From assembly GCF_017948675.1 (NCBI RefSeq), contig NZ_JAGFBU010000007.1:1-64000 (forward strand): a DNA stretch of 64,000 nucleotides. Direction: 5' to 3'. A program made the position numbers and the translations under genes. The notes below the pieces were generated by a model that did not search any database, was not told the DNA's origin, and was given only the letters and a program-made list of their open reading frames with translations. Shown here one piece after another: positions 15,990 through 25,680 of the stretch. Numbering within the stretch: the stretch's first letter is position 1; the number at the start of each line of letters is the position of its first letter. The stretch is from Flavobacterium flabelliforme. GTDB taxonomy: Bacteria > Bacteroidota > Bacteroidia > Flavobacteriales > Flavobacteriaceae.

Positions 15990-16529
15990 ACTCTGTTATT
16001 TAAAAATTAATATACAATCAACTGAATCATTATAATGAAACAGTTACTTTTTTTTGAATTTTAATGATTGATCCATTTTATTAATTATTAATAAAAAAGT
16101 TTTTAGGATCATTCCATACTTGTAAAATTAAGAGTTATAGAAATAAAATGTGTTATATAGTTCATATTGAAGCTTATAAAATACGCACATTTAATCCTTA
16201 CTATTTTTTTGATAATACGTTTTATTAGAGAAGCTATTTGCCTGAATAATTTTAAATCAAAATTTGAAAGATTTTATTTTTTGATTTTAAAATTAAACGT
16301 ATAAAAAAGTAAGTTCAAAAGAAATCAATTTTACACAATTAATACAAATCGTTATATATCAGCACAGTTATAATTTACCTACAGTATTTTTTTTGTAAAT
16401 TTGAGTTCAACGAGCATTTTAAAAAAACATTCGTTTCGTTGTGATATATAACTACAATCACAACAATTAATAGATTTAATTCTATCTGTTTTAAGAAATG
16501 CTATTATTAGAACTCTTAAAAAAATAAAA
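15990..16529. other. 540-bp divergent intergenic region
   Basis: No ORF of credible length was seen. The stretch separates the divergent hydrolase (-) and mannose operon (+). It holds a TAAATTTG box at 16396-16403, which could be the -7 element for the + operon, although no good -33 TTG was found at the usual spacing. It also holds the inverted repeat listed separately. Confidence 0.6.
16438..16464. promoter_or_regulatory. Inverted repeat upstream of the mannose operon
   Basis: GTTGTGAT at 16438-16445 and ATCACAAC at 16457-16464 form an exact 8-bp inverted repeat with an 11-bp spacer, 66 bp before the phosphomannose isomerase start and just downstream of the TAAATTTG box. It is in a good position for an operator or a leader hairpin. 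The half-sites look CRP-like, but the spacing is too wide for a standard CRP/FNR site. Confidence 0.4.
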
Positions 16530-17525
16530 ATGAAAATTCCAATTTATCCTTTAAAATTTGAACCCATTTATCAATACCGACTTTGGGGAGGCCGAAAATT
16601 AGAAAATTTACTTTCAAAACCTTTACCTGATAATGAGCCCATCGGTGAAGCTTGGATATTGAGCGATCGTAAAGACCATTCCAGTTTAGTGCAAGAAGGC
16701 GATTTAAAAAACAAAACTATTACTTCCTTAATGGAAGAGTATCGGTATGAAATAATGGGTAAGAACGGTCTCTATTACGATCGTTTTCCGCTATTGCTGA
16801 AATTTTTAGATTGTAAAGAGGTTTTATCAGTACAAGTGCATCCTTCTGATCACCAAAAAGAGCTACTTCCTGAAGGCGATACTGGAAAAACAGAAGCTTG
16901 GATTGTATTAGAAACAAGTGATGACAGTAAGATTTTTGCGGGTTTAAAGCCAGGTACAAATAAAGAAAATTTAGTAGCATCGATTAAAGATAAATCAGTT
17001 TCAGAACGACTTCATAGTTTTATTCCTAAACAAGAAGATGCAGTATTCATTGAATCAGGAACCGTTCATACGCTTGGTGGAACTGTAGTTTTTGAAGTAC
17101 AAGAAAATAGTGATGTGACTTTTCGTTTGTATGATTGGGATCGATTGGATGCAAAAACGGGTAAGCCACGTGATCTTCAGATTGAAAATGCGATTCAAAG
17201 CATCAATTTTAATCAAGGTGAGATTGGTCCTGTAACTCCAGTAATTGATAATTCTATTAAAAATTCCGAAATACTCTTTGACAACAATCACTTTAAAGTA
17301 TGGCGCATCAAAAATAAAGAGGTTTTTAAAGTTGGTTTTATTGACATGCCTACTGTTTTAGTTTGTATTAATGGAAAAGGTAGTATGAGTTATAACAATC
17401 AAGAATATAACATTAGTAAAGGAGAAGTGATGCTTTTACCGGCAATTATAGGGCAATTAGAACTTTTACCTAATGATGAAATTACCTTATTTCAAATCAC
17501 TATTCCTGATAAAAACTCCAATTAA
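16530..17525 (+). CDS. manA: Type I mannose-6-phosphate isomerase
   Basis: A 331-residue zinc enzyme converting mannose 6-phosphate to fructose 6-phosphate. The metal site is visible: Gln102 and His104 in SVQVHPSD, Glu122 in KTEAWIVLE, and His180 in ESGTVHTLGG. The N-terminal IYQYRLWGGRKL is typical of the short bacterial type I enzymes; the C-terminal cupin part follows. It is the first gene of a + strand trio with the HAD phosphomannomutase-like gene (44 bp downstream) and the GH130 gene, which fits breakdown of mannosides. Confidence 0.92.
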   Translation: MKIPIYPLKFEPIYQYRLWGGRKLENLLSKPLPDNEPIGEAWILSDRKDHSSLVQEGDLKNKTITSLMEEYRYEIMGKNGLYYDRFPLLLKFLDCKEVLSVQVHPSDHQKELLPEGDTGKTEAWIVLETSDDSKIFAGLKPGTNKENLVASIKDKSVSERLHSFIPKQEDAVFIESGTVHTLGGTVVFEVQENSDVTFRLYDWDRLDAKTGKPRDLQIENAIQSINFNQGEIGPVTPVIDNSIKNSEILFDNNHFKVWRIKNKEVFKVGFIDMPTVLVCINGKGSMSYNNQEYNISKGEVMLLPAIIGQLELLPNDEITLFQITIPDKNSN

Positions 17526-17569
17526 ATAATATCACTTTTTTAAAATTATAATCTGTAAGATTTCAAAAA

Positions 17570-18322
17570 ATGAAAAAATTAATAATATTTGATTTGGATG
17601 GTACATTGGCTAAAAGTAAATCTGCTATAGATAAAGAAATGGCAATTCTTTTTAAGGAGCTTTTAGAGGTAACTCAAGTTGCTATAATTTCTGGTGGAGA
17701 CTGGCCACAATTTGAAAAACAAGTTATAAACCAATTACCAAAATACACCTCATTTACAAAACTGTCGATTCTGCCCACTTGCGGAACAAAATATTATCAA
17801 TACAAAAAGAATTGGGTTAAAGTGTATGAAGAAAAATTCACAGATGAAGAAAGAAAGGAAATCCTTTTTAACCTCAACAATGCAATAAAGAATTCAGATA
17901 TTGAAATTAAAAAAACTTGGGGAAATCAAATTGAAGATCGCGGTAGTCAAATCACCTTTTCTGCTTTGGGACAAGAAGCGCATCTTGAAGAAAAAAAAGC
18001 ATGGGATAATGATTTTGCTAAACGAAAAAAAATTGTTACTCCGCTTCAGAAATCTTTAAAAGAATTTTCGATAGGAATGGGCGGAACAACATCAATAGAT
18101 ATTACTAAACCAGGAATCGATAAAGCCTACGGAATTTTAAAACTCAAAGAAATTTTAAAAATTGGCATTGATGAAATGTTATTTATTGGAGATGCACTAT
18201 TTGAAGGAGGAAACGATTTTCCAGCTAGAAGCACTGGTGCCAAGTGTATTCAAGTGAGAGATCCAGAAGAAACTAAAAGAATAATAGAAACTATTATTGC
18301 TTGTGAAACTAACAATATTTAA
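17570..18322 (+). CDS. HAD-IIB hydrolase, phosphomannomutase-like
   Basis: A 250-residue HAD protein. Motif I is FDLDGTLAKS (Asp8, Asp10), motif II VAIISGG, and motif IV IGDALFEGGNDFP. The cap has EDRGSQITFSALGQ and FSIGMGGTTSIDI, which match the eukaryotic-type phosphomannomutase layout (C2b cap) better than trehalose or sucrose phosphatases. Between a mannose-6-phosphate isomerase and a GH130 phosphorylase, conversion of mannose 1-phosphate to mannose 6-phosphate would complete the pathway. That activity is inferred from family and context; a simple sugar phosphatase remains possible. Confidence 0.75.
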   Translation: MKKLIIFDLDGTLAKSKSAIDKEMAILFKELLEVTQVAIISGGDWPQFEKQVINQLPKYTSFTKLSILPTCGTKYYQYKKNWVKVYEEKFTDEERKEILFNLNNAIKNSDIEIKKTWGNQIEDRGSQITFSALGQEAHLEEKKAWDNDFAKRKKIVTPLQKSLKEFSIGMGGTTSIDITKPGIDKAYGILKLKEILKIGIDEMLFIGDALFEGGNDFPARSTGAKCIQVRDPEETKRIIETIIACETNNI

Positions 18323-18336
18323 AAAATAAAAATACA

Positions 18337-19428
18337 ATGATTCCATTTAAACTTAACCGCATTTGTACCATCATGGAACCCGAAGCAGGAAATGAATACG
18401 AAGTAGAAGGCGTTTTAAATCCGGCTGTAACTAGAGGACCTGACGGAGAATTATACATTTTTCCTAGATTGGTAGCAAAGGATAATTACTCAAGAATTGG
18501 AATTGGAAAGGTTAAATTTAATGCTGACGGAGATCCATTTGAAGTAGAACGTTTAGGAATTGCTTTAGAACCGGAGATGGATTATGAAAAACGTCCTGAT
18601 GGTGGAGGCGGATGTGAAGATCCAAGGATTTCGTATGTCAAATCTGTAGAAAATTATATAATGACTTATACGGCTTACGGACCAGATGGACCGCGAATTG
18701 CAATGGCTAAATCGAAAGATCTTTTAAGTTGGGAACGCTTGGGATTGGTTTGTTTCTCGTTATATAAGCCACTTGATTTTAACAACGTAGATGATAAAGA
18801 TGCTAGTTTTTTCCCGACGGATCTTCCTAGTCCACACAATCATACCTCGATTGCTATGCTACACCGACCGTTATTTCCCGAATCTATTCCAGAGAAAACG
18901 GTTAAACTTGATGATAATCGATCAATAGATCAACATAGAGAAAGTATATGGATTTCTTATTTTAATCTAAAAGAAGGTCAGGAAACTTGTCTAGAACACG
19001 CTCAATTTACTTCGCATTATCGTTTGGCACAACCCGTTTACCCTTGGGAAAAATTAAAAATTGGTGCAGGTGCGCCACCCATTTTAACCAAACATGGTTG
19101 GTTGATGATTTACCACGGTGTTAGAAAACATAATGATTGCACAGAAGATCAGCCACGATATACTTATTCTGCTGGAGTTATGGTTTTGTCTGAGAATTCA
19201 CCTCAAGAAATAATTTATCGATCTCCTGAGCCTATATTAGTCCCAGAACTAGAAGATGAGACAATTGGAATAGTTGGTAATGTAGTTTTCCCAACAGGAA
19301 CAGATCGAAGGGACGATATTGGTCAGCCGGAACGAATTGATGTTTATTACGGAATGGCAGACAATCGAATAGGCGTTGCAAAAATGACAATACCAGATGT
19401 ATTGCCAAAATATTGGAAGAGTTTGTAA
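18337..19428 (+). CDS. GH130 family mannoside phosphorylase-like protein
   Basis: A 363-residue five-bladed beta-propeller glycosidase of family GH130. The signature GGGGCEDPRISYV (residues 89-101) holds the catalytic Asp95, and TAYGPDGPRIAMAKSKDLLSWERLG follows as in mannosylglucose and mannooligosaccharide phosphorylases. GH130 members cleave beta-mannosides with phosphate to give mannose 1-phosphate, and some are hydrolases. No signal peptide, so it acts in the cytoplasm. It lies 14 bp after the HAD gene. The exact acceptor (glucose, mannose or GlcNAc linkage) cannot be told from sequence alone. Confidence 0.88.
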   Translation: MIPFKLNRICTIMEPEAGNEYEVEGVLNPAVTRGPDGELYIFPRLVAKDNYSRIGIGKVKFNADGDPFEVERLGIALEPEMDYEKRPDGGGGCEDPRISYVKSVENYIMTYTAYGPDGPRIAMAKSKDLLSWERLGLVCFSLYKPLDFNNVDDKDASFFPTDLPSPHNHTSIAMLHRPLFPESIPEKTVKLDDNRSIDQHRESIWISYFNLKEGQETCLEHAQFTSHYRLAQPVYPWEKLKIGAGAPPILTKHGWLMIYHGVRKHNDCTEDQPRYTYSAGVMVLSENSPQEIIYRSPEPILVPELEDETIGIVGNVVFPTGTDRRDDIGQPERIDVYYGMADNRIGVAKMTIPDVLPKYWKSL

Positions 19429-19562
19429 ATAGAATGCAATTTTACTTTAGCAAACCTTTTTAAAATAAGTAATACCTAAAAGTTCAATCGATTAAAAAAT
19501 TTAAATAAATGGTGTGATTTTAATTTGTAAATTAGACCTGTTAATACTTAAATCAATTATTT

Positions 19563-20084
19563 ATGAAAAATAAAAGAAAAATATTTTCGTTATTAATGAG
19601 TCTAAGTTTTGTGTTCTTAATCACGCTCCTTTATGCTTTTAAATCAAAGACTATAGAAGATAATAGCTACCAGCCACAACCAAAGTGGAAAAATCTTAAA
19701 GTCCTTCCTCAAAATATTTCTAAAGATAGCTTAGACTATTTAATGGACGGATATACAAATGCCTTAAGCGTAAAATGTAACTATTGTCATGCTTCGCAAA
19801 AAGACAATCCCAGTAAATTAGATTTTGCAAGTGATGATAAAATTGAAAAAGAGATCGCTCGCGGCATGATTAAAATGACCAATGATTTGAATAAAATTTA
19901 TTTTCAACCTCATTTTCCGGACCCAAAGCCAGCTCAGGTACAGGTTGTAAATTGCGTTATGTGCCATCGTGGAGCTCCAAATCCGGAGAAATATCTAGCA
20001 AAAATGAGCACAATGTACAAAACATACAATCCTGATAGAGATAACAGAAAAGAGAAAATGCTAAAAGAAATGGGAAAACAATGA
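19563..20084 (+). CDS. Exported c-type cytochrome, reaction-centre cytochrome-like
   Basis: A 173-residue protein with an N-terminal membrane anchor or signal (residues 8-26) and two haem-binding CxxCH motifs: CNYCH at 72-76 and CVMCH at 131-135. The spacing, the helix LDYLMDGYTNALSVKCNYCH and the QVVNCVMCHRG ending resemble the photosynthetic-reaction-centre cytochrome c subunit family. In non-phototrophic Bacteroidota such proteins are small periplasmic electron carriers of unknown partner. It is separated by about 135 bp from the GH130 gene and is probably its own unit; a terminator follows. Confidence 0.85.
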   Translation: MKNKRKIFSLLMSLSFVFLITLLYAFKSKTIEDNSYQPQPKWKNLKVLPQNISKDSLDYLMDGYTNALSVKCNYCHASQKDNPSKLDFASDDKIEKEIARGMIKMTNDLNKIYFQPHFPDPKPAQVQVVNCVMCHRGAPNPEKYLAKMSTMYKTYNPDRDNRKEKMLKEMGKQ

Positions 20085-20130
20085 TAAAAAAAATATAATT
20101 TAAATACTTTGTTTTTTTATCGATAGTATT

Positions 20131-20180
20131 AAAAAAGGATTTTAGATAACTACTGTTGTAATAATCTAAAATCCTTTTTT
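20131..20180. terminator. Bidirectional terminator
   Basis: The stem AAAAAAGGATTTTAGAT pairs exactly with ATCTAAAATCCTTTTTT around a 16-base loop. It serves the cytochrome gene (+) and the end of the pentose phosphate operon (-). Confidence 0.9.
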
Positions 20181-20233
20181 CATTGTTATTTGATATAGAT
20201 TTTGCCTCTTAATCAATTTATTAAATCAATATA

Positions 20234-21883
20234 TTATCTCCACTTTTTATAAGCATTAATTAATCCATTTGTAGAAGCGTCGTGCGAATTTATTTCATCC
20301 TCATTACTAAGTTCTGGAAGCACTTTTGATGCTAATTGTTTGCCCAGCTCAACTCCCCATTGATCAAAACTTAATATATTCCAGATAATTCCCTGCACAA
20401 ATATTTTATGTTCGTAAAGTGCTATCAGTTTGCCTAAAGAAAATGGTGTCATTTCTTTTACTAAAAACGAGTTGGTTGGTTTATTTCCTGCAAATACTTT
20501 AAACGGAATTAATTCGTCAATTTGAGCTTTACTCATCTTCGAATCTTTTAATTCATTCGCTACTTCCTCAGCTGTTTTTCCATTCATCAGCGCTTCCGTT
20601 TGTGCGAAAAAATTAGATAATAAAATAGGATGATGCTTTCCAACGGGATTATGACTTACAGCAGGAGCAATAAAATCACATGGAATTAGGTGTGTACCTT
20701 GGTGTATTAATTGATAAAATGCATGTTGCCCATTAGTTCCTGGTTCACCCCAAACTACGGGTCCAGTACTGTAGGTCACTTTTTTTCCATTTCTATCTAC
20801 TTGCTTACCGTTGCTTTCCATATTTCCTTGTTGAAAATAAGCTGGAAAACGATGCATATATTGATCGTATGGTAAAATAGCTTCTGTTTCTGCACCAAAA
20901 AAATTAGTGTACCAAATACCAACTAAGCCCATAATTACGGGAATATTAGTTTTAAAATCTTCATTTTGAAAATGATGATCTGCAGCTTCAGCACCTTTCA
21001 ATAACTTCTCAAAATTATCATACCCAATTGTAAGTGCAATCGAAAGTCCAATGCTACTCCAAATACTATAACGACCTCCTACCCAATCCCAAAAAACAAA
21101 CCTATTTTCAAGATCGATTCCAAAATCCTTCACTCCTTTTTCGTTTGTCGAAAGCGCTATAAAATGTTTAGCAACAAACTTTTCATCAAGTGCTGATTTT
21201 AAAAACCAATCACGCGCTGTATGAGCATTGGTCATGGTTTCCTGAGTAGTAAACGTTTTTGATGCAATGGTAAAAAGTGTTTCCTCTGGATCTAAATTTT
21301 TTAATGTTTCAACAATTTGAGTTCCATCCACATTAGATACAAAATATGCTTGTATGCCTTCAATCCAATACGGTTTTAATGCTTCGGTAACCATTACTGG
21401 ACCAAGATCACTTCCACCAATACCAATATTAACGATATTTTTAATTTTTTTTCCAGTATATCCTTTCCATTCTCCACTGTGAATTTTTTTACAGAAGGAT
21501 TTCATTTTTTCACGAGCTTCTCGAACTTCTAGCATTATGTCGTTACCATCTAAAGTAATAGTTTCCGAAGAAAAATTTCGCAAAGCTGTATGCAAAACAG
21601 CGCGATTTTCACTTAAATTTATTTTTTCTCCACTAAACATAGCTTCTCTCGCTACTTTCACTTGAGATTCGTCTGCTAATTGAAATAATAGTTCCAATGT
21701 CTTTTCGTTAATAATATTTTTTGAATAATCAAAAAGGATATCATCCAATTCAACTGACATTTTATCAAAACGTTTTGGATCATTTTTAAAAAGTTCTTTC
21801 ATCTGAACCTGATTCATTTCAGATTGATGTTTATATAATTCTTTCCAAGCGGTGGTTTCTGTAGGATTAATTTTTGGTAACAT
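20234..21883 (-). CDS. pgi: Glucose-6-phosphate isomerase
   Basis: A 549-residue enzyme interconverting glucose 6-phosphate and fructose 6-phosphate. I start at ATG 21883; a TTG two codons upstream also reads in frame. Recognisable are the sugar-phosphate loop [14 protein letters not shown], the SIS-domain stretch [32 protein letters not shown], and the C-terminal [11 protein letters not shown] signature. Full length and no sign of damage. It is the last gene of the - strand operon and links the pathway back to glycolysis. Confidence 0.95.
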   Translation of the reverse strand: MLPKINPTETTAWKELYKHQSEMNQVQMKELFKNDPKRFDKMSVELDDILFDYSKNIINEKTLELLFQLADESQVKVAREAMFSGEKINLSENRAVLHTALRNFSSETITLDGNDIMLEVREAREKMKSFCKKIHSGEWKGYTGKKIKNIVNIGIGGSDLGPVMVTEALKPYWIEGIQAYFVSNVDGTQIVETLKNLDPEETLFTIASKTFTTQETMTNAHTARDWFLKSALDEKFVAKHFIALSTNEKGVKDFGIDLENRFVFWDWVGGRYSIWSSIGLSIALTIGYDNFEKLLKGAEAADHHFQNEDFKTNIPVIMGLVGIWYTNFFGAETEAILPYDQYMHRFPAYFQQGNMESNGKQVDRNGKKVTYSTGPVVWGEPGTNGQHAFYQLIHQGTHLIPCDFIAPAVSHNPVGKHHPILLSNFFAQTEALMNGKTAEEVANELKDSKMSKAQIDELIPFKVFAGNKPTNSFLVKEMTPFSLGKLIALYEHKIFVQGIIWNILSFDQWGVELGKQLASKVLPELSNEDEINSHDASTNGLINAYKKWR

Positions 21884-21948
21884 ATTCAATTATTTTATTA
21901 TTTATTTTCTAAAATAGTTTAAAGCAGTAGTACTAACTTTTTTTATGA

Positions 21949-22677
21949 TTATAATTTTGATGCAGACTCACTATCAATATACCAATGCGTTTTATGTTTG
22001 TCACTACTAATTAATCGCGCAGGATATTCATTTATTGTCCCTTTTGAATCATTTAAAACATGATAAATTGCAGCCGCTTTGTCTTTCCCATAAACTAAAA
22101 AAGCAATATTTCTAGCTTGATTAATAAGTGGAGCAGTCATAGTTATGCGGTACATATTCACTTCATTTACATAAACAGCCTTAATTGTTGCATCAGTTTC
22201 TTCTAATACGGTAGTATTAGGAAAAAGTGACGCCGTGTGTGCGTTATCACCGAGGCCTAAAAGAACAAAATCAAATTCGACTGTTTTTTCTTTAAAATGG
22301 GATCGTATAGATTTATCATAACGCAATGCTGCTGTTTCAGGACTTTCTGAAGTATCAACATTAAACACATTAGAATTTTTAATTTTTAAAGGTACAAATA
22401 AAGCCTTTTTTACCATTAAATAATTTCTTTGTGGATCATTTTCCGGAACAAAACGCTCATCACCAAAGAAAAAATAGGTTTTATCCCAATCGATCTTATT
22501 GCTAAACTTTTCAGAAGCAAGTAATTCGTATAATTTCTTTGGAGAATTTCCGCCTGCTAAAACAAAGTTAAATTGTCCTCTTTCCCTAATAGCAGCTTGT
22601 GCAGTACTACAGATGTTCTCTGCCAAAGCATTTAATAGTTCATTAATATCCGTGTAAACATTTATTGCACTTATCAT
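21949..22677 (-). CDS. pgl: 6-phosphogluconolactonase
   Basis: A 242-residue member of the NagB/Pgl family that hydrolyses 6-phosphogluconolactone. The motifs VLAGGNSPKKLYELL, YFFFGDERFVPENDPQRNY and LLGLGDNAHTASLFPN are characteristic. The start codon lies 2 bp after the stop of zwf, so the two oxidative-branch enzymes are translationally coupled. Length is normal for the bacterial DevB-type enzyme. Confidence 0.95.
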   Translation of the reverse strand: MISAINVYTDINELLNALAENICSTAQAAIRERGQFNFVLAGGNSPKKLYELLASEKFSNKIDWDKTYFFFGDERFVPENDPQRNYLMVKKALFVPLKIKNSNVFNVDTSESPETAALRYDKSIRSHFKEKTVEFDFVLLGLGDNAHTASLFPNTTVLEETDATIKAVYVNEVNMYRITMTAPLINQARNIAFLVYGKDKAAAIYHVLNDSKGTINEYPARLISSDKHKTHWYIDSESASKL

Positions 22678-22679
22678 TC

Positions 22680-24200
22680 CTACTTATTTTTTTCTGGAAG
22701 GTTAAACCAATGATAACCATCTTGTGCAATGAGCGCTTCTGCATTTTCTGGCCCCCAAGAATCAGCTGGATAATTCGGAAAATCAGCTGTTTTACTGTTT
22801 TCCCAAAAATTAAGCACAGGCATAATCAATTGCCAAGCTTCCTCTACTTGATCTGCACGCATAAAGAGCGTTTGATCTCCAGATATAATATCTAATAGCA
22901 AGGTTTCATAAGCTTCCGGAGATTCTGATTTTGGAATACCAGAATAATCAAAAATCATATTCATTGAATTAAGATTCATTTCGAGACCTGGACTTTTGCT
23001 TTGCAACTGAAATTGAATGGCCATATCTGGCTGAATACTAATAATTAATCGATTTTTTTTAGGGCTGTTACCTTCATCAGAATGGAAAATATTATGAGGA
23101 ATTTCTTTGAACTGAATTGTAATTTGAGAAGCCGATTTAAAGAGTCTTTTACCTGTTCTTAAATAAAAAGGTACACCTTGCCAGCGCCAATTATCAACAT
23201 AAAGTTTAAGAGCGGCAAAAGTTTCTGTGTTTGAATGTGGATCTACATTTTCCTCTTCACGATACCCAATCACTTTTATACCTTCTATCCATCCCGGACC
23301 ATATTGACCTCTAGCCGACATAGAATCAATTTCGCTAGGTATAATTTTACGCATTGATTTTAGAATATCAACTTTGCGATTGCGAACCTCATCAGCATCA
23401 AAACTTATTGGCGGTTCCATTGCAATGATACAAAGGAGTTGTAATAGGTGATTCTGGATCATATCTCTCAAAATCCCCGCTTGCTCGAAATACTTTCCTC
23501 GCGTGCCAATACCTATTTGTTCCGTTACCGAAATCTGAACATTTTCTATATGATTTCTGTTCCAAAGTGGCTCCATAATCGAATTGGCAAAGCGGAAAGC
23601 CATTATATTTTGAACTACTTCTTTACCTAAATAATGATCAATTCTATAAATCTGATTCTCCTGAAATAAAGTTAGCAGTTTTGCATTAAGTGCCTTTGCC
23701 GATTCTAGGTCAGTGCCAAATGGTTTTTCGATAACAATTCGAGCTGTTTCAGGGTTGTTATCTAGTTTTGCGATTGAAATATTATGAGCAATGGTACAAA
23801 AAAAGTGTGGAGCTACCGCGCAATAATATACTATTGAAGGCTTTTGCTCTTCCCAATCTTTTTTGAATTTCTCAATATAATCGCCAAAAGGCTTAAACGT
23901 TGAGGCATCAGTAATATCAGCGGCTTGATGAAATATATTGGAGGCAAATTTTGACCACTCTTCTTTTTTTGATTTTCCTTTTCTTGAAAATTCATCTACC
24001 GAAGCAAGTAATTCGCCTTTGTATTTTTCATCCGTCATTTTGGTTGACGATGTCCCAATGATAGCAAATTTCTCGGGCAACCAACCGTCTAAAAATAGAT
24101 TATAAAGCGCGGGCATTATTTTTCGTTTGGTCAAATCACCAGTACCACCGAATATGATAAAAATAGTAGAATTTGCTTTTTTATTAGCCGTTTTTCCCAT
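22680..24200 (-). CDS. zwf: Glucose-6-phosphate dehydrogenase
   Basis: A 506-residue enzyme, first step of the oxidative pentose phosphate branch. The nucleotide fold shows IFGGTGDLTKRKIMPALYNL, and the active-site segment is RIDHYLGKEVVQN with the catalytic His. KPFGTDLESAKALN and the C-terminal substrate domain are intact. It lies between gnd (upstream, 45-bp gap) and pgl (2 bp downstream). Cofactor choice cannot be told with certainty from sequence. Confidence 0.96.
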   Translation of the reverse strand: MGKTANKKANSTIFIIFGGTGDLTKRKIMPALYNLFLDGWLPEKFAIIGTSSTKMTDEKYKGELLASVDEFSRKGKSKKEEWSKFASNIFHQAADITDASTFKPFGDYIEKFKKDWEEQKPSIVYYCAVAPHFFCTIAHNISIAKLDNNPETARIVIEKPFGTDLESAKALNAKLLTLFQENQIYRIDHYLGKEVVQNIMAFRFANSIMEPLWNRNHIENVQISVTEQIGIGTRGKYFEQAGILRDMIQNHLLQLLCIIAMEPPISFDADEVRNRKVDILKSMRKIIPSEIDSMSARGQYGPGWIEGIKVIGYREEENVDPHSNTETFAALKLYVDNWRWQGVPFYLRTGKRLFKSASQITIQFKEIPHNIFHSDEGNSPKKNRLIISIQPDMAIQFQLQSKSPGLEMNLNSMNMIFDYSGIPKSESPEAYETLLLDIISGDQTLFMRADQVEEAWQLIMPVLNFWENSKTADFPNYPADSWGPENAEALIAQDGYHWFNLPEKNK

Positions 24201-24245
24201 AATTTAAATGTATTGAAAACTTATATTTTAAAAGAATAAATCTCT

Positions 24246-25673
24246 TTATTCTACTTTATTTTCTATTTCCCAGATCGTATGAAAAACACCTTGTTTTCCT
24301 ATCAACTCATAAGTATGTGCTCCAAAATAATCCCGTTGTGCTTGAATAAGATTTGTTGGCATAATGGCACATCTAAAATTATCAAAGTAACTTAAAGAGG
24401 TTGAAAAAGCGGGTATAGCAATTCCTTGCAAAACAGCATCGGAAACAATAGTGCGAATTCCGGCAATACTTTTTGTTAGGTTATTGTGAATAGAATCATC
24501 TAAAAATAAATGTTCTAATTTAGCCTCTTTTTGATAAGCTGCAAAAATATCTTCTAGAAAAGCAGATCGTATAATACAACCTCCACGCCATATTTTTGCA
24601 ATTAAATCTAAATTTAAATCATAATTAAATTCTTCATTAGCTTTAAACAATAAATGCATTCCTTGCGCATACGCAGAAACCATAGAAAAGTAGAAAGCTT
24701 GCTCTAAAACATCAAAATAGTCCTCCCCTTTAGAATCATACTGCAAGTTGTTATTTGGATACATCTTTGAAGCTTTAACTCTTAACTCTTTATAATGAGA
24801 AAGATCTCGCATAGAAACTGAAATATCTATGGTAGGAATGGGACAATTTAAATCCATTGCGGCTTGAGAAGTCCATTTTCCTGTTCCTTTGGCTTTAGCT
24901 TGATCGCTAATATCGTTCACCAAAGCATCAGTTTTTCCTTCTTGTTTATAGGCAAAAATATCACGTGTTATATCTAATAAATAGGATTGTAATCGGCCTT
25001 CATTCCATTTTTTGAATACATCATGAATTTCTACATCACTGTATTTCAATCCGTTTTTTAAAATTTCATACGTCTCAGAAATCAATTGCATCAATGCATA
25101 TTCAATTCCGTTATGAACCATTTTTACAAAATGTCCGGCAGAACGCTCGCCCATGTAAGCAACTGTAGCATCTCCATTTACATGAGCAGCAATTTTCTTA
25201 AGAATTGGCGCTACTATTTCATAGGCTTTTTTATCACCTCCTGGCATCATACTCGGCCCTTTACGAGCTCCTTCTTCACCTCCAGAAACACCCATTCCGA
25301 TGAAATGATACCCTTTTTCCTTTAATGATAAATTTCTACGCTCGGTGTCTGTAAAATGAGAGTTTCCACCATCAATTATAATATCGCCTAGATCTAGAAC
25401 TTGAAGCAACTCATCTATAACATCATCTACAATCTTTCCCGCAGGTACTAACATCATTACTATTCTTGGACTTTTTAAACTCTTTGCGAAAGCTTTTAAA
25501 TCTGAAAAACCTTGAATTGTATCTCTCTTTAAATTATTTAGACTCTCAACTTTATCGGTGCTATTATCATAACCAGCACAATGGTATCCGCTGTCTGCAA
25601 TGTTCTGCAATAGATTAGAACCCATTGTTCCGAGACCGATCATTCCAAATGCATTTTCGTTATCTAATTTCAT
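24246..25673 (-). CDS. gnd: 6-phosphogluconate dehydrogenase, decarboxylating
   Basis: A 475-residue enzyme making ribulose 5-phosphate. I start at ATG 25673 (MKLDNENAFG); a longer frame reaching 25724 would overlap the HAD gene. Motifs: GMIGLGTMGSNLL (nucleotide binding), IIDGGNSHFTDTERR, GMGVSGGEEGARKGPS MMPG, and FVKMVHNGIEYALMQ with the catalytic Lys and Asn. The C-terminal helical domain and tail are complete. It follows the HAD gene by 7 bp and precedes zwf, so the oxidative genes are in reverse pathway order. Confidence 0.95.
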   Translation of the reverse strand: MKLDNENAFGMIGLGTMGSNLLQNIADSGYHCAGYDNSTDKVESLNNLKRDTIQGFSDLKAFAKSLKSPRIVMMLVPAGKIVDDVIDELLQVLDLGDIIIDGGNSHFTDTERRNLSLKEKGYHFIGMGVSGGEEGARKGPSMMPGGDKKAYEIVAPILKKIAAHVNGDATVAYMGERSAGHFVKMVHNGIEYALMQLISETYEILKNGLKYSDVEIHDVFKKWNEGRLQSYLLDITRDIFAYKQEGKTDALVNDISDQAKAKGTGKWTSQAAMDLNCPIPTIDISVSMRDLSHYKELRVKASKMYPNNNLQYDSKGEDYFDVLEQAFYFSMVSAYAQGMHLLFKANEEFNYDLNLDLIAKIWRGGCIIRSAFLEDIFAAYQKEAKLEHLFLDDSIHNNLTKSIAGIRTIVSDAVLQGIAIPAFSTSLSYFDNFRCAIMPTNLIQAQRDYFGAHTYELIGKQGVFHTIWEIENKVE

Positions 25674-25680
25674 ATTAGTT

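Noticed and set aside
19563..20084. Evidence for phototrophy from the reaction-centre-like cytochrome
   Set aside because: This cytochrome family is widespread in non-phototrophs, and no bacteriochlorophyll or reaction-centre genes are in the window.
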